Shown here: in pieces, positions 1-5,611 of the stretch | How the letters are laid out: the number at the start of each line of letters is the position of its first letter | Position numbering within the stretch: the first letter of the stretch is position 1 | Assembly: GCA_002728075.1 (NCBI GenBank) | Contig: PBVB01000007.1 | Location: 21,993-28,630 of the forward strand | Origin: Flavobacteriaceae bacterium | GTDB taxonomy: Bacteria; Bacteroidota; Bacteroidia; Flavobacteriales; Flavobacteriaceae | Direction of reading: 5' to 3' | Length of the DNA stretch: 6,638 bases | Notes under the pieces: model-generated | What the model was told of the DNA's origin: nothing | What the model saw: only the letters and a program-made list of their open reading frames with translations | Databases searched by the model: none | Made by a program: the position numbers and the translations under genes

Positions 1-255
1 TTTGATGTTGATATGACCAATACAAATTTTATTGTTGAAAGACAATCAGGTTGGGATTCAATATCTAGAAATTATGTTTATATAATGCCTTTGAAAATGG
101 AAGATTCAAAAGATAGGGTTGTAACTACTGTTTTTTCAGAAACAAGATATAAAAAAGATGGGTCTACAGATTCTAATAATTTTTATGAAAGAATTTATTT
201 AAATGAAAAGGATAAGGTAACAAGAGTAGTACAATTTAGTAGACCAACGAATTAA
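1..255 (+). CDS. C-terminal part of a probable NTF2/SnoaL-like protein (5' end outside window)
   Basis: The reading frame is open from base 1 (FDVDMTNTNF...) to a TAA at 253-255. The ATG at 13 is therefore probably an internal methionine and the gene begins upstream of the window. About 84 residues are visible. The end of the protein alternates short strands, with the pattern 'FYERIYLNEKDKVTRVVQFSRP'-like near the terminus. This resembles the last two beta strands of NTF2/SnoaL-like (DUF4440-type) alpha+beta-cone proteins, which often end '...ERY.f...GKI..v.qy.rP'. That likeness is from memory of the family and not proven. No signal peptide, membrane segment or catalytic motif can be judged from this fragment. 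Members of the fold serve as isomerases, cyclases or ligand-binding proteins, so no specific activity is assigned. Transcription appears to end at the hairpin just downstream. Confidence 0.55.
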   Translation, partial: FDVDMTNTNFIVERQSGWDSISRNYVYIMPLKMEDSKDRVVTTVFSETRYKKDGSTDSNNFYERIYLNEKDKVTRVVQFSRPTN

Positions 256-272
256 TCTTTATTTATAATTTC

Positions 273-300
273 AAAGCTCCTTGTAAAAGGAGTTTTTTTT
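273..300 (+). terminator. Rho-independent terminator
   Basis: The stem CTCCTT (277-282) pairs with AAGGAG (287-292) around a GTAA tetraloop of GNRA type, directly followed by eight T (293-300). The stem can extend outward by a G-T pair and three A-T pairs between AAAG (273-276) and the first T residues. It lies 18 bases after the stop codon at 255 and so ends the partial upstream gene. It also separates that gene from osmC, which should then have its own promoter in 301-368. Confidence 0.88.
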
Positions 301-368
301 TATATTAAATATCAACTACCACTAACTGAAAAAAAGAAAAGTAATCATATATTGTAAAAAAAACGTTT

Positions 369-788
369 ATGAAAAGAAGAATAAATGCAATTTGGACAGG
401 AGATGGGTCTAATGGAAAAGGCATTTTAAATGCACAGAGTGGAGCATTTAATGATATGCCTTATACCTTCAAAACAAGATTTGAAAATGATGGTGGTACT
501 CTTGGAACGAATCCTGAAGAACTTATTGCAGCTGCTCTCGCTGGATGTTTCAATATGAAATTATCTTTTGTACTTAATGAAGCGAAGTTTAGTCCTGAGG
601 AATTAAATACAGACGCTGTGTTAATTTTTGAGGATGGTAAAATTTTGTCTATCGAATTAAATTTAAAAGGAAAAGTATCTAATATAACTGAAGATAAATT
701 TATTGAGCTAGCTAACGAGGCTAAAAATAACTGCCCAATTTCAGGAGTTTTAAATTGTGAACTCTTGCTAAATGCATCCTTGGTTTAG
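369..788 (+). CDS. osmC: OsmC-family peroxiredoxin (organic hydroperoxide reductase)
   Basis: A complete 139-residue protein, the usual length for OsmC. Members reduce organic hydroperoxides in the cytoplasm with a pair of cysteines and protect against oxidative stress. The sequence shows the hallmark stretch 'GTNPEELIAAALAGCFNM' around residues 46-63, with the peroxidatic Cys60. The resolving Cys122 sits in 'NNCPISGVL'. Compared with E. coli OsmC from memory (Arg39, Glu49, Cys59, Cys125), the equivalents here are Arg37, Glu50, Cys60 and Cys122, so the active site is intact. Relative to that protein there is a short Gly-rich insertion before GTNPEE (residues 41-46). The ATG at 369 gives the expected N-terminus (KRRINAIWTGDG..., like the 'A.W.Gd...GkG' start of the family). 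No Shine-Dalgarno sequence precedes it, as is normal in Bacteroidota. The gene appears to stand alone, preceded by a terminator and facing a convergent small gene. The subtype (OsmC rather than Ohr) is favoured by the residues between the cysteines. Confidence 0.95.
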   Translation: MKRRINAIWTGDGSNGKGILNAQSGAFNDMPYTFKTRFENDGGTLGTNPEELIAAALAGCFNMKLSFVLNEAKFSPEELNTDAVLIFEDGKILSIELNLKGKVSNITEDKFIELANEAKNNCPISGVLNCELLLNASLV

Positions 789-840
789 TAAAATAGATTT
801 AACAAAAAATTATGGCAAGAAAGTATTATAATTATTTTAG

Positions 841-887
841 CTGTTATTTAAATTCCTATCAAAGAAGAAATTCATATATAATAACAG
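841..887. repeat. Inverted repeat with 8-base arms between convergent genes
   Basis: CTGTTATT (841-848) is the exact reverse complement of AATAACAG (880-887), with a 31-base gap. It lies where osmC (ending at 788) and the minus-strand microprotein gene (stop at 859-861) converge, so it could form a weak stem at either transcript's 3' end. The loop is long, the arms are AT-rich and no T tract follows on either strand, so it may be chance. Confidence 0.25.
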
Positions 888-1002
888 TGACAATTATTCC
901 TTTTATAAAAGAAATCCAAGCAACTTGGTAGGTATTTAAACCAATTTTTTTCATCATCTTATCTAATAAGTTTTTATGGTATTCAATCATAAAGTAAAGC
1001 AT
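859..1002 (-). CDS. 47-residue single-pass membrane microprotein
   Basis: A short minus-strand frame reads from ATG (1002-1000) to TGA (861-859). The N-terminal half is charged and amphipathic, with the segment IEYHKNLLDKMMKKIGLN at residues 6-23. It is followed by TYQVAWISFIKGIIVTVIIY (24-43), a hydrophobic segment long enough to cross the membrane, with one Lys near its middle (residue 34) and aromatic Trp and Tyr at its edges. Such ordered architecture is unlikely in a random AT-rich frame. The pattern 'GL..YQ..W.SFIKG' followed by a hydrophobic tail resembles small conserved hypothetical proteins I recall from flavobacteria, though I cannot verify this. A second in-frame ATG (990-988) would give 43 residues and may be the true start. 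The gene lies 32 bases downstream of the 75-residue gene on the same strand, so co-transcription is likely. By the positive-inside rule the N-terminus would be cytoplasmic. Function unknown. Confidence 0.68.
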   Translation of the reverse strand: MLYFMIEYHKNLLDKMMKKIGLNTYQVAWISFIKGIIVTVIIYEFLL

Positions 1003-1034
1003 CTTGATAAATTTAAAAAAAAATGTTTTCTTGA

Positions 1035-1262
1035 TTATAAGGTTTTGTTTACAAAATCAGTTCCTTCGTTTAAAGCATCTTTTATAACTTCCTTATAAAC
1101 TTTAATCCATTCGTTAGAAGCATAGTCTTTACTCAATTCATTGTATTCTTTCATTGAGTTTTCTATGGATTCATACTCTTGATTGATATGTTTATTTATC
1201 AGCTCAATAAGGTCTTTTATAAAATCTTGTTTTCTTGAATTATAGTATTCTTTTGTGCTCAT
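1035..1262 (-). CDS. Small hypothetical helical protein (75 residues)
   Basis: I do not recognise this protein. It is 75 residues, highly charged and free of cysteine. It has no signal peptide or membrane segment, so it is predicted to be a soluble cytoplasmic protein. Heptad-like spacing of Ile and Leu in residues 13-27 (FIKDLIELINKHINQ) and 58-69 suggests two or three amphipathic helices that might pair with a partner. The ATG at 1262-1260 is the only sensible start: the upstream sequence is AT-rich and without an extended frame. The stop is TAA at 1037-1035. A run of nine T on its sense strand (1023-1015) follows the stop, but no hairpin precedes it, so it is not a convincing terminator. 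Transcription probably continues into the membrane microprotein gene 32 bases further on. Composition matches the neighbouring genes, with no sign of recent transfer. Confidence 0.65.
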   Translation of the reverse strand: MSTKEYYNSRKQDFIKDLIELINKHINQEYESIENSMKEYNELSKDYASNEWIKVYKEVIKDALNEGTDFVNKTL

Positions 1263-1418
1263 AAAATGAAAATAATTTTTAGTTATATATAAATATAAAT
1301 TTAGCCCTAGTATAAATATTTTATAAACTTACTGTGATTTAATATTTTCCAGCAAAATATTTTTAAAAATTAAATCAGGCTATATTTTTCATTTTGAAAA
1401 GTTTAAAGTTATTCTGAG

Positions 1419-1817
1419 TTAATTATAAACTCTAAAAACTTTTCTGTAGATGTGGTTTTTATTATCAAATGTCCATACTTTTTTTCCTAAATCAGAGTCC
1501 CACATTTTATCCCACAAACTTTTATATTCATCACTAATATTGTGAGTCATTTCGTAATGTTTATCACTAGTATAAGAACTAATTTGAAAATATCTAAGAG
1601 TTTTGTTTTCATCCTCTTTTTTTACTTTGTAAAGTTTGTAAAAATTTTTTCCGTAGCCAGCATTTTCTAAAATTGTATTTACTTGAGAATTAAACTTCAA
1701 AAAATCAGATTCTAGTTTTTCAGGGATATCAAAAAAGTGAACACTTAACCTTTCTTGATTTTGAGCATATAATGTAGCTATTGATAATAATAACGTAATA
1801 AAAAAAATTTTTTTCAT
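1419..1817 (-). CDS. Small secreted protein of unknown function (132 residues)
   Basis: The N-terminus MKKIFFITLLLSIATLYAQN is a textbook Sec signal peptide: Lys-Lys, a hydrophobic core and an AxA-like end, with predicted cleavage after Ala18. There is no lipobox cysteine, so the mature protein of about 114 residues is probably periplasmic or secreted. It has no cysteines. It contains a hydrophobic N-terminal strand (RLSVHFFDIP, 23-32), a helix around 34-51, a strand 'RYFQISSYTS' at 75-84, and a Trp-rich C-terminal part (SLWDKMWDSDLGKKVW, 100-115) ending in a strand 'IYRKVFRVYN'. This strand-helix-strand order with an aromatic helix is compatible with a ferredoxin-like dimeric alpha-beta barrel such as the NIPSNAP or ABM families, but that is only inference. 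The gene is 125 bases downstream of mnmE on the same strand, with a stem-loop in the gap, so it may have its own promoter. No terminator is obvious after its TAA. Confidence 0.8.
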   Translation of the reverse strand: MKKIFFITLLLSIATLYAQNQERLSVHFFDIPEKLESDFLKFNSQVNTILENAGYGKNFYKLYKVKKEDENKTLRYFQISSYTSDKHYEMTHNISDEYKSLWDKMWDSDLGKKVWTFDNKNHIYRKVFRVYN

Positions 1818-1862
1818 TTTAAATTAGTTTACGGTTAATATAATTTAATATACAAATTATCT

Positions 1863-1890
1863 GTCACTTGGAGAATATCTCCTCTGTGAC
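1863..1890. other. Two-part perfect stem-loop between mnmE and the secreted-protein gene
   Basis: The outer arms GTCAC (1863-1867) and GTGAC (1886-1890) pair exactly. The inner arms GGAGA (1870-1874) and TCTCC (1878-1882) also pair exactly around a 3-base loop. The two stems are separated by an asymmetric 2-by-3 internal loop. The element is far richer in G and C than its surroundings and is flanked by a run of five C (1890-1894). Neither strand has a T tract immediately after it, so it is not a standard intrinsic terminator. It lies 53 bases beyond the mnmE stop and 46 bases before the start of the secreted-protein gene. It could therefore be an mRNA 3' stabiliser for the mnmE transcript, an operator for the next gene, or a structured leader. 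Confidence 0.6.
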
Positions 1891-1942
1891 CCCCGTAAAT
1901 GCTTATATTATACAAAGAAAGTGCAAAGAAGAACAAACACTA

Positions 1943-3316
1943 TTACTTACCTATGCAAAATCTAGAAAATATATTTGACAATACTTCATCATTTGTGACT
2001 TCCCCAGTCACCTCACCAAGATGGTATAGAACCTGCTTTAAGTCTACAGTAAGTAAATCAGATGGAATATTATTTTTCAATCCCTCTTTAACATTATTAA
2101 TTTCTTTTTTTGCAAGACTTAAAGCTGAATAGTGCCTGCTATTTGTAATGATGAGTTTATTTGAAAAATTTTGATTTAGGTTTTCAATAATTTTATTTTT
2201 TAAATAATTTACATCTTTTTGTTCTTTTGTATTAATTAATATTGGATTCAATTCACTCCTTTTAATTTGTTTTTTAACTAAATCTGCTTTAGTGAAAATT
2301 AATATTATTGACTTTTCTTCATACTTTTTTTTCAATTTATTTAATTCATCTATTTCAATTCCAATATCCTTATCGCAAGTTGTTGAATCAATTAAATAAA
2401 GTATAATTTCAGATTTATCAATACTTTCCAAAGTCCTTGCAATTCCAATTTTTTCAATTTCGTCGTCTGTTTTTCGTATTCCAGCAGTGTCAATAAAACG
2501 AAATAATTTACCTTTTATATTAAATGTATCTTCAATTATATCCCTAGTTGTCCCTGCAATTGGACTTGTAATTGCTTTATCTTCATTTAGAATGGAATTT
2601 AATAAAGTTGATTTCCCTACGTTGGGAGCACCAACAATTGATACCGGAATTCCATCCTTCAAGGCATTTCCATATTTAAAAGAATCAACTAGGTCAGAAA
2701 TAAATATTTCAACATTATTGAGTAATGATAAAAATTTATCCCTAGATGCAAATTCCACATCCTCTTCACTGAAATCAAGTTCTAACTCTATTAAGCTTGT
2801 TAGATTTAATAACTCATCTCTCATTTTCTTAATTTCATTACTTACACCTCCTCTCATTTGGTTTATTGCTATTTTGTGGCTTGTTCTCGAGTTGGAAGAG
2901 ATCAAGTCAGAAATGCCTTCAGCCTGAATTAAATCCATTTTACCATTCATATACGATCTTAAAGAAAACTCGCCGGCATTTGCAGCTCTGATGCCTTTGT
3001 CCGATAGTAATTCCATAATTCTATTTTGTATGTAGGTTGACCCATGGCAAAATATTTCTACCATATCTTCTCCTGTGAATGAATTTGGTTTTTCAAGTTT
3101 TGATATTATTACTTCATCGATTATTTCATCTTTATCCTGAATTATTCCAAGATAATTTTTATGAATTTCTAAATCTGAATATTTTTTTCGTTTGACTTTA
3201 GGTCTGAAGATCATTTCTAAAACTTTGTGGGCCTCATTTCCGGTAACTCTTATTATAGAAATTGCCCCTTGTCCTTGGGGTGATGAAATTATGGCAATGG
3301 TATCTTTATCAAGCAT
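1943..3316 (-). CDS. mnmE: tRNA modification GTPase MnmE (TrmE/ThdF)
   Basis: A full-length 457-residue MnmE. With MnmG (GidA) it installs the aminomethyl or carboxymethylaminomethyl group at C5 of wobble uridine 34 in a set of tRNAs. It is cytoplasmic and uses GTP, a folate one-carbon donor and FAD on the partner. The N-terminal folate-binding domain (about 1-120) shows 'GQGAISIIRVTG' (15-26) and 'FTGEDMVEIFCHGS' (80-93). A helical domain follows, with the G domain inserted from about 220 to 385. G1 is GAPNVGKS (229-236), G2 is GTTRD (255-259), G3 is DTAG (276-279) and G4 is TKAD (342-345). The protein ends in the conserved FCIGK (453-457), whose Cys454 is the invariant C-terminal cysteine. 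G4 has Thr in place of the usual Asn, and the G5 region (around INTKE, 361-365) is not a canonical SAK. Both are tolerated variations among GTPases. The start at 3316 lies 2 bases after the stop of the upstream GNAT gene and matches the family N-terminus, so translation is probably coupled. Confidence 0.98.
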   Translation of the reverse strand: MLDKDTIAIISSPQGQGAISIIRVTGNEAHKVLEMIFRPKVKRKKYSDLEIHKNYLGIIQDKDEIIDEVIISKLEKPNSFTGEDMVEIFCHGSTYIQNRIMELLSDKGIRAANAGEFSLRSYMNGKMDLIQAEGISDLISSNSRTSHKIAINQMRGGVSNEIKKMRDELLNLTSLIELELDFSEEDVEFASRDKFLSLLNNVEIFISDLVDSFKYGNALKDGIPVSIVGAPNVGKSTLLNSILNEDKAITSPIAGTTRDIIEDTFNIKGKLFRFIDTAGIRKTDDEIEKIGIARTLESIDKSEIILYLIDSTTCDKDIGIEIDELNKLKKKYEEKSIILIFTKADLVKKQIKRSELNPILINTKEQKDVNYLKNKIIENLNQNFSNKLIITNSRHYSALSLAKKEINNVKEGLKNNIPSDLLTVDLKQVLYHLGEVTGEVTNDEVLSNIFSRFCIGK

Positions 3317-3318
3317 TA

Positions 3319-4443
3319 TTATATTTTAAGACTGAAAGTCGCACGTTTCTTATGAAGATTGTGTTTGTAATTTTTCCACAATTGGTGAATTGAGGTATTT
3401 TCTTCTAATTCTGGATTAGTTTCAACATCTGTTATACCTTTCTTATTAAATAACTTTTGAATTTCATTAATTAGAATTGCAATTACACCTTTATTCTGGT
3501 ATTCTGGATCTACGCCAATTAAATAAAAAGAAGCTCTATTATTAAAATATTTAGCCTTTAAAAGGTGAAAAATGCCAAAAGGTAAAAGTTTTCCATTGGC
3601 TCTTTTCAATGCTTTTGTGAATGATGGCATAATTATTACAAAACCAATTAATTTATTTGATTGATCAGATACACACTTTATGTATTCTGGATGTGCATAT
3701 TTCAAATATTTTTCTTTATAATAGTTTATTTGATATTTTTGGATGGGGACAAAAGTTTGAAGGTTTGAATATGTTTTTTCAATTAGCTGAAACATCTCGT
3801 CAACATAAGGTTCTATCTCAATATTTTTCTTAAAGTGCAATACTTTTAAATTGTATTTTTCGATGATTAATTTTCCAAATTTTCTAACTTTTTCTGGAGA
3901 GTTTTTGAAATCAGGTATTTTAATTTCAAACTCTATCCATTGAGCTAACTTTTTCATTTTGAGTTTCTCCATGTGAGCAGGGTAGTAGGGGTAATTATAA
4001 TTTGTTATAATAGTATTCATTTTGTCATACCCCATAACTAGCATTCCTGCCTTGTCCATATTAGAAAACCCCACTGGCCCTTCAATAAAATCCATTTTTC
4101 TAGACTTTCCAAATTCCTTTACCTTTTCTATTAAGACTTTACTTACTTCAAAATCATCAACCACATCAAACCATCCAAACCTTACCTTATTCTTTTTTAA
4201 TTTGTTAACCTCAATCCAATTGACTATCGCCGCTACTCTTCCTACTATCTTTTTTCCCCTATAAGCTAAGAATAAAGAAACGTCAGATGTTTTAAATGCA
4301 GGATTAGTTTCTTTATTTAAAAAAAACAATTCTTCATTTTTAATGGGAGGTACCCAAAAAGGACTTTTTTCATAAAGCTTAAACTGAAATTCAACAAATG
4401 CTTTGAGTTCTGATTTTTTAGTTACTTCAATAATTTCAATCAT
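3319..4443 (-). CDS. YghO-like GNAT-fold N-acetyltransferase family protein
   Basis: A 374-residue cytoplasmic protein when started at the ATG 4443-4441. This start gives 'MIEIIEVTKKSELKAFVEF', which matches the beginning of this family. The frame stays open upstream to an ATG at 4506, but those extra 21 residues are only the Lys-rich tail of the upstream gene read in another frame. Recognisable parts are 'LYEKSPFWVPP' (23-33), the family motif 'GPVGFSNMDKAGMLVMGYD' (122-140), and a C-terminal acetyltransferase half. In that half 'VDPEYQNKGVIA' (311-322) fits the acetyl-CoA-binding motif A (Q-x-x-G-x-A type). It is followed by 'ETNPELEENTSI' (341-352) and the terminal 'KRATF' (366-370). The substrate is unknown; relatives in many Bacteroidota are simply called N-acetyltransferase or YghO-like. 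The start overlaps the end of the beta-barrel gene by 8 bases (4436-4443) and the stop is 2 bases from mnmE, which indicates an operon with translational coupling. Enzymatic activity is inferred from the fold only. Confidence 0.87.
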   Translation of the reverse strand: MIEIIEVTKKSELKAFVEFQFKLYEKSPFWVPPIKNEELFFLNKETNPAFKTSDVSLFLAYRGKKIVGRVAAIVNWIEVNKLKKNKVRFGWFDVVDDFEVSKVLIEKVKEFGKSRKMDFIEGPVGFSNMDKAGMLVMGYDKMNTIITNYNYPYYPAHMEKLKMKKLAQWIEFEIKIPDFKNSPEKVRKFGKLIIEKYNLKVLHFKKNIEIEPYVDEMFQLIEKTYSNLQTFVPIQKYQINYYKEKYLKYAHPEYIKCVSDQSNKLIGFVIIMPSFTKALKRANGKLLPFGIFHLLKAKYFNNRASFYLIGVDPEYQNKGVIAILINEIQKLFNKKGITDVETNPELEENTSIHQLWKNYKHNLHKKRATFSLKI

Positions 4444-5491
4444 TTTTTGGTTTCTTCCTTGCTTTTTTATTTCTTTTTTTATCTGCTTTCTGTGCTTTTT
4501 TGGCACCTTTCATATACATTCTTTCCTCTTTTTTCATCAACTTTTCTTCTAATTTTACCTCAGGATCAACATCTTTATGGAAATCCAATCTATAAGAAGC
4601 ACCTATATTAAAAAAAAAGATTGATGGAGAATTTTTAGTATTAAATCCAAGTGTTGCTTCGAACTGCAAATCATCACTAAAGAGATATGCTGCTCCAGTT
4701 CTAAAAATTTGATCTTTATATAAATCACTTGAAAAGTTCTGAGTTTCAATATATGTAGACCATTTTTCGTTAATTGTATGTGTTAATGAAAGTATATAGC
4801 TGAATTCAGGAAAATCAGAGGAGATTCTATTATAAATAAAATTAGTCACAAATACCCATCTTCCAAAAAAATGAGATTGAGTTGCTAAGATGGCCTTTCC
4901 TGTAAAACTGGGTTCAATAGAATCATCTCTTGGAATTCCAAAAAACAATGGTGCTCTAAGTTCATCAAAAACATTCCCGTAAGGGAAAGGAGATTCTTTT
5001 TCTAAAATAAAATTCCCACCAAGAGTAAGAGAAACAGCTGGTATTAGATCTCTTAATTTGAAACCATTATTTGCCTTCCAACTATAAACGTTTACTTCCC
5101 TTTCTTTTTTAAATGGATCATAAACTAAATATTTAATTCCTAAAAAATTATTTAAAAATCCCTGTCTTTTAGACTCCATAGATGGATTAATCAATAGGTT
5201 ATCAAGTTTATCGAACTGGTAAATACCATCATACGTTAATTCTATCTTTTCAGATAATAAACCATATCTAATTGATAGAAAAAGGAGACTTGCATTGACT
5301 TTAGAGTTGTTATAACTTCTGTGCTTATATGTTCTTACTTCACTGCCACCCTCAAATTGAACAACATTTTTTCCTACTGAAAATGCTCCGATTGACGCTC
5401 CTGGTCTATTTGAATTAATTTGATCTGTATATTGTCCATGTGAAACAAAAAAACCAAACATTGTAATCGAAATAGAAAGATAGCATCTCAT
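4436..5491 (-). CDS. Outer-membrane beta-barrel protein, Phenol_MetA_deg/'transporter' type
   Basis: A 351-residue exported protein. Residues 1-20 (MRCYLSISITMFGFFVSHGQ) form a signal peptide, short on basic residues, with likely cleavage near the Gly-Gln. The mature start 'INSNRPGASIGAFSVGKNVVQFEGG' (25-49) resembles the 'TDRPg.s.s...v..G..q.E.G' opening of the family annotated as putative MetA-pathway phenol degradation or outer-membrane transporter proteins. From there to about residue 304 the chain is a series of alternating amphipathic strands, for example 'IFFFNIGASYRLDF' (291-304), as in a porin-like barrel. Phenol metabolism is not implied, because the family name is historical. After the barrel comes an unusual Lys/Glu/Arg-rich tail (about 309-351), probably helical and periplasmic. 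It ends 'KKARKKPKND', and its coding sequence overlaps the start of the GNAT gene. It is the first gene of the minus-strand operon with GNAT and mnmE. The ATG at 5491 is used because it supplies the signal peptide's only basic residue. Confidence 0.83.
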   Translation of the reverse strand: MRCYLSISITMFGFFVSHGQYTDQINSNRPGASIGAFSVGKNVVQFEGGSEVRTYKHRSYNNSKVNASLLFLSIRYGLLSEKIELTYDGIYQFDKLDNLLINPSMESKRQGFLNNFLGIKYLVYDPFKKEREVNVYSWKANNGFKLRDLIPAVSLTLGGNFILEKESPFPYGNVFDELRAPLFFGIPRDDSIEPSFTGKAILATQSHFFGRWVFVTNFIYNRISSDFPEFSYILSLTHTINEKWSTYIETQNFSSDLYKDQIFRTGAAYLFSDDLQFEATLGFNTKNSPSIFFFNIGASYRLDFHKDVDPEVKLEEKLMKKEERMYMKGAKKAQKADKKRNKKARKKPKND

Positions 5492-5611
5492 TAAAGAAAA
5501 ATAATTCTTAAAAATAAAAACTAAAGATGATTTAATGAATAACTTTCTTGTTTAATTATTTGCAATTTTAATTTTACCTATATTGAGTAAATTCCTTTAT
5601 AATAAAAATTA
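5492..5611. promoter_or_regulatory. Divergent intergenic region between the mnmE operon and the yfhO-like gene
   Basis: These 120 bases separate two divergently transcribed units, so promoters for both the beta-barrel/GNAT/mnmE operon (leftward) and the YfhO-family gene (rightward) must lie here or just inside the genes. The sequence is almost entirely A and T. I find no exact Bacteroidota -7 box (TAnnTTTG) with a properly spaced -33 TTG on either strand. The closest rightward candidate is TATATTG at 5579-5585, 26 bases before the ATG, which is weak. No operator-like palindrome stands out. Confidence 0.5.

Noticed and set aside
348..354. TATATTG before osmC (and the same heptamer at 5579-5585 before the yfhO-like gene), considered as a -7 promoter box
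   Set aside because: It does not match TAnnTTTG exactly, no TTG is suitably spaced upstream, and such heptamers are expected by chance at this AT content.
1416..1432. GAGTT/AACTC inverted repeat at the stop of the secreted-protein gene, considered as a terminator
   Set aside because: The stem is only 5 bp and AT-rich, and no T run follows on the sense strand.
1864..1896. Short minus-strand reading 'TGVTEEIFSK' just past mnmE, resembling the mnmE C-terminal 'TGEVT...NIFSRF'; considered as a duplicated 3' end or attachment-site scar, since mnmE 3' ends are known integration sites (SGI1 in Gammaproteobacteria)
   Set aside because: The similarity is too short and gapped, the FCIGK end is missing, and no integrase or direct repeat is present. 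The same bases are better explained as the stem-loop.
1995..2011. Inverted repeat GTGACT/AGTCAC with a TCCCC loop inside the mnmE 3' coding sequence
   Set aside because: It arises from codons for the conserved 'GEVTGEVT' residues and has no T tract, so coding constraint explains it.
1899..2132. Plus-strand open frame across the 3' end of mnmE
   Set aside because: Most of it is antisense to conserved mnmE C-terminal codons, so it is a shadow.
2487..2927. Long open frame on the plus strand inside mnmE
   Set aside because: It is antisense to the strongly conserved G-domain coding sequence, and its product is a low-complexity Ser/Leu/Ile string typical of a shadow frame in AT-rich DNA.
4022..4264. 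Plus-strand open frame inside the GNAT gene
   Set aside because: It is antisense to a recognised family motif, and the predicted protein is Ser/Thr/Pro/Phe-rich without domain character.
4444..4506. 21-residue N-terminal extension of the GNAT protein
   Set aside because: It is only Lys-rich readout of the upstream gene's tail in another frame. The ATG at 4443 matches the family start and makes a normal 8-base overlap.
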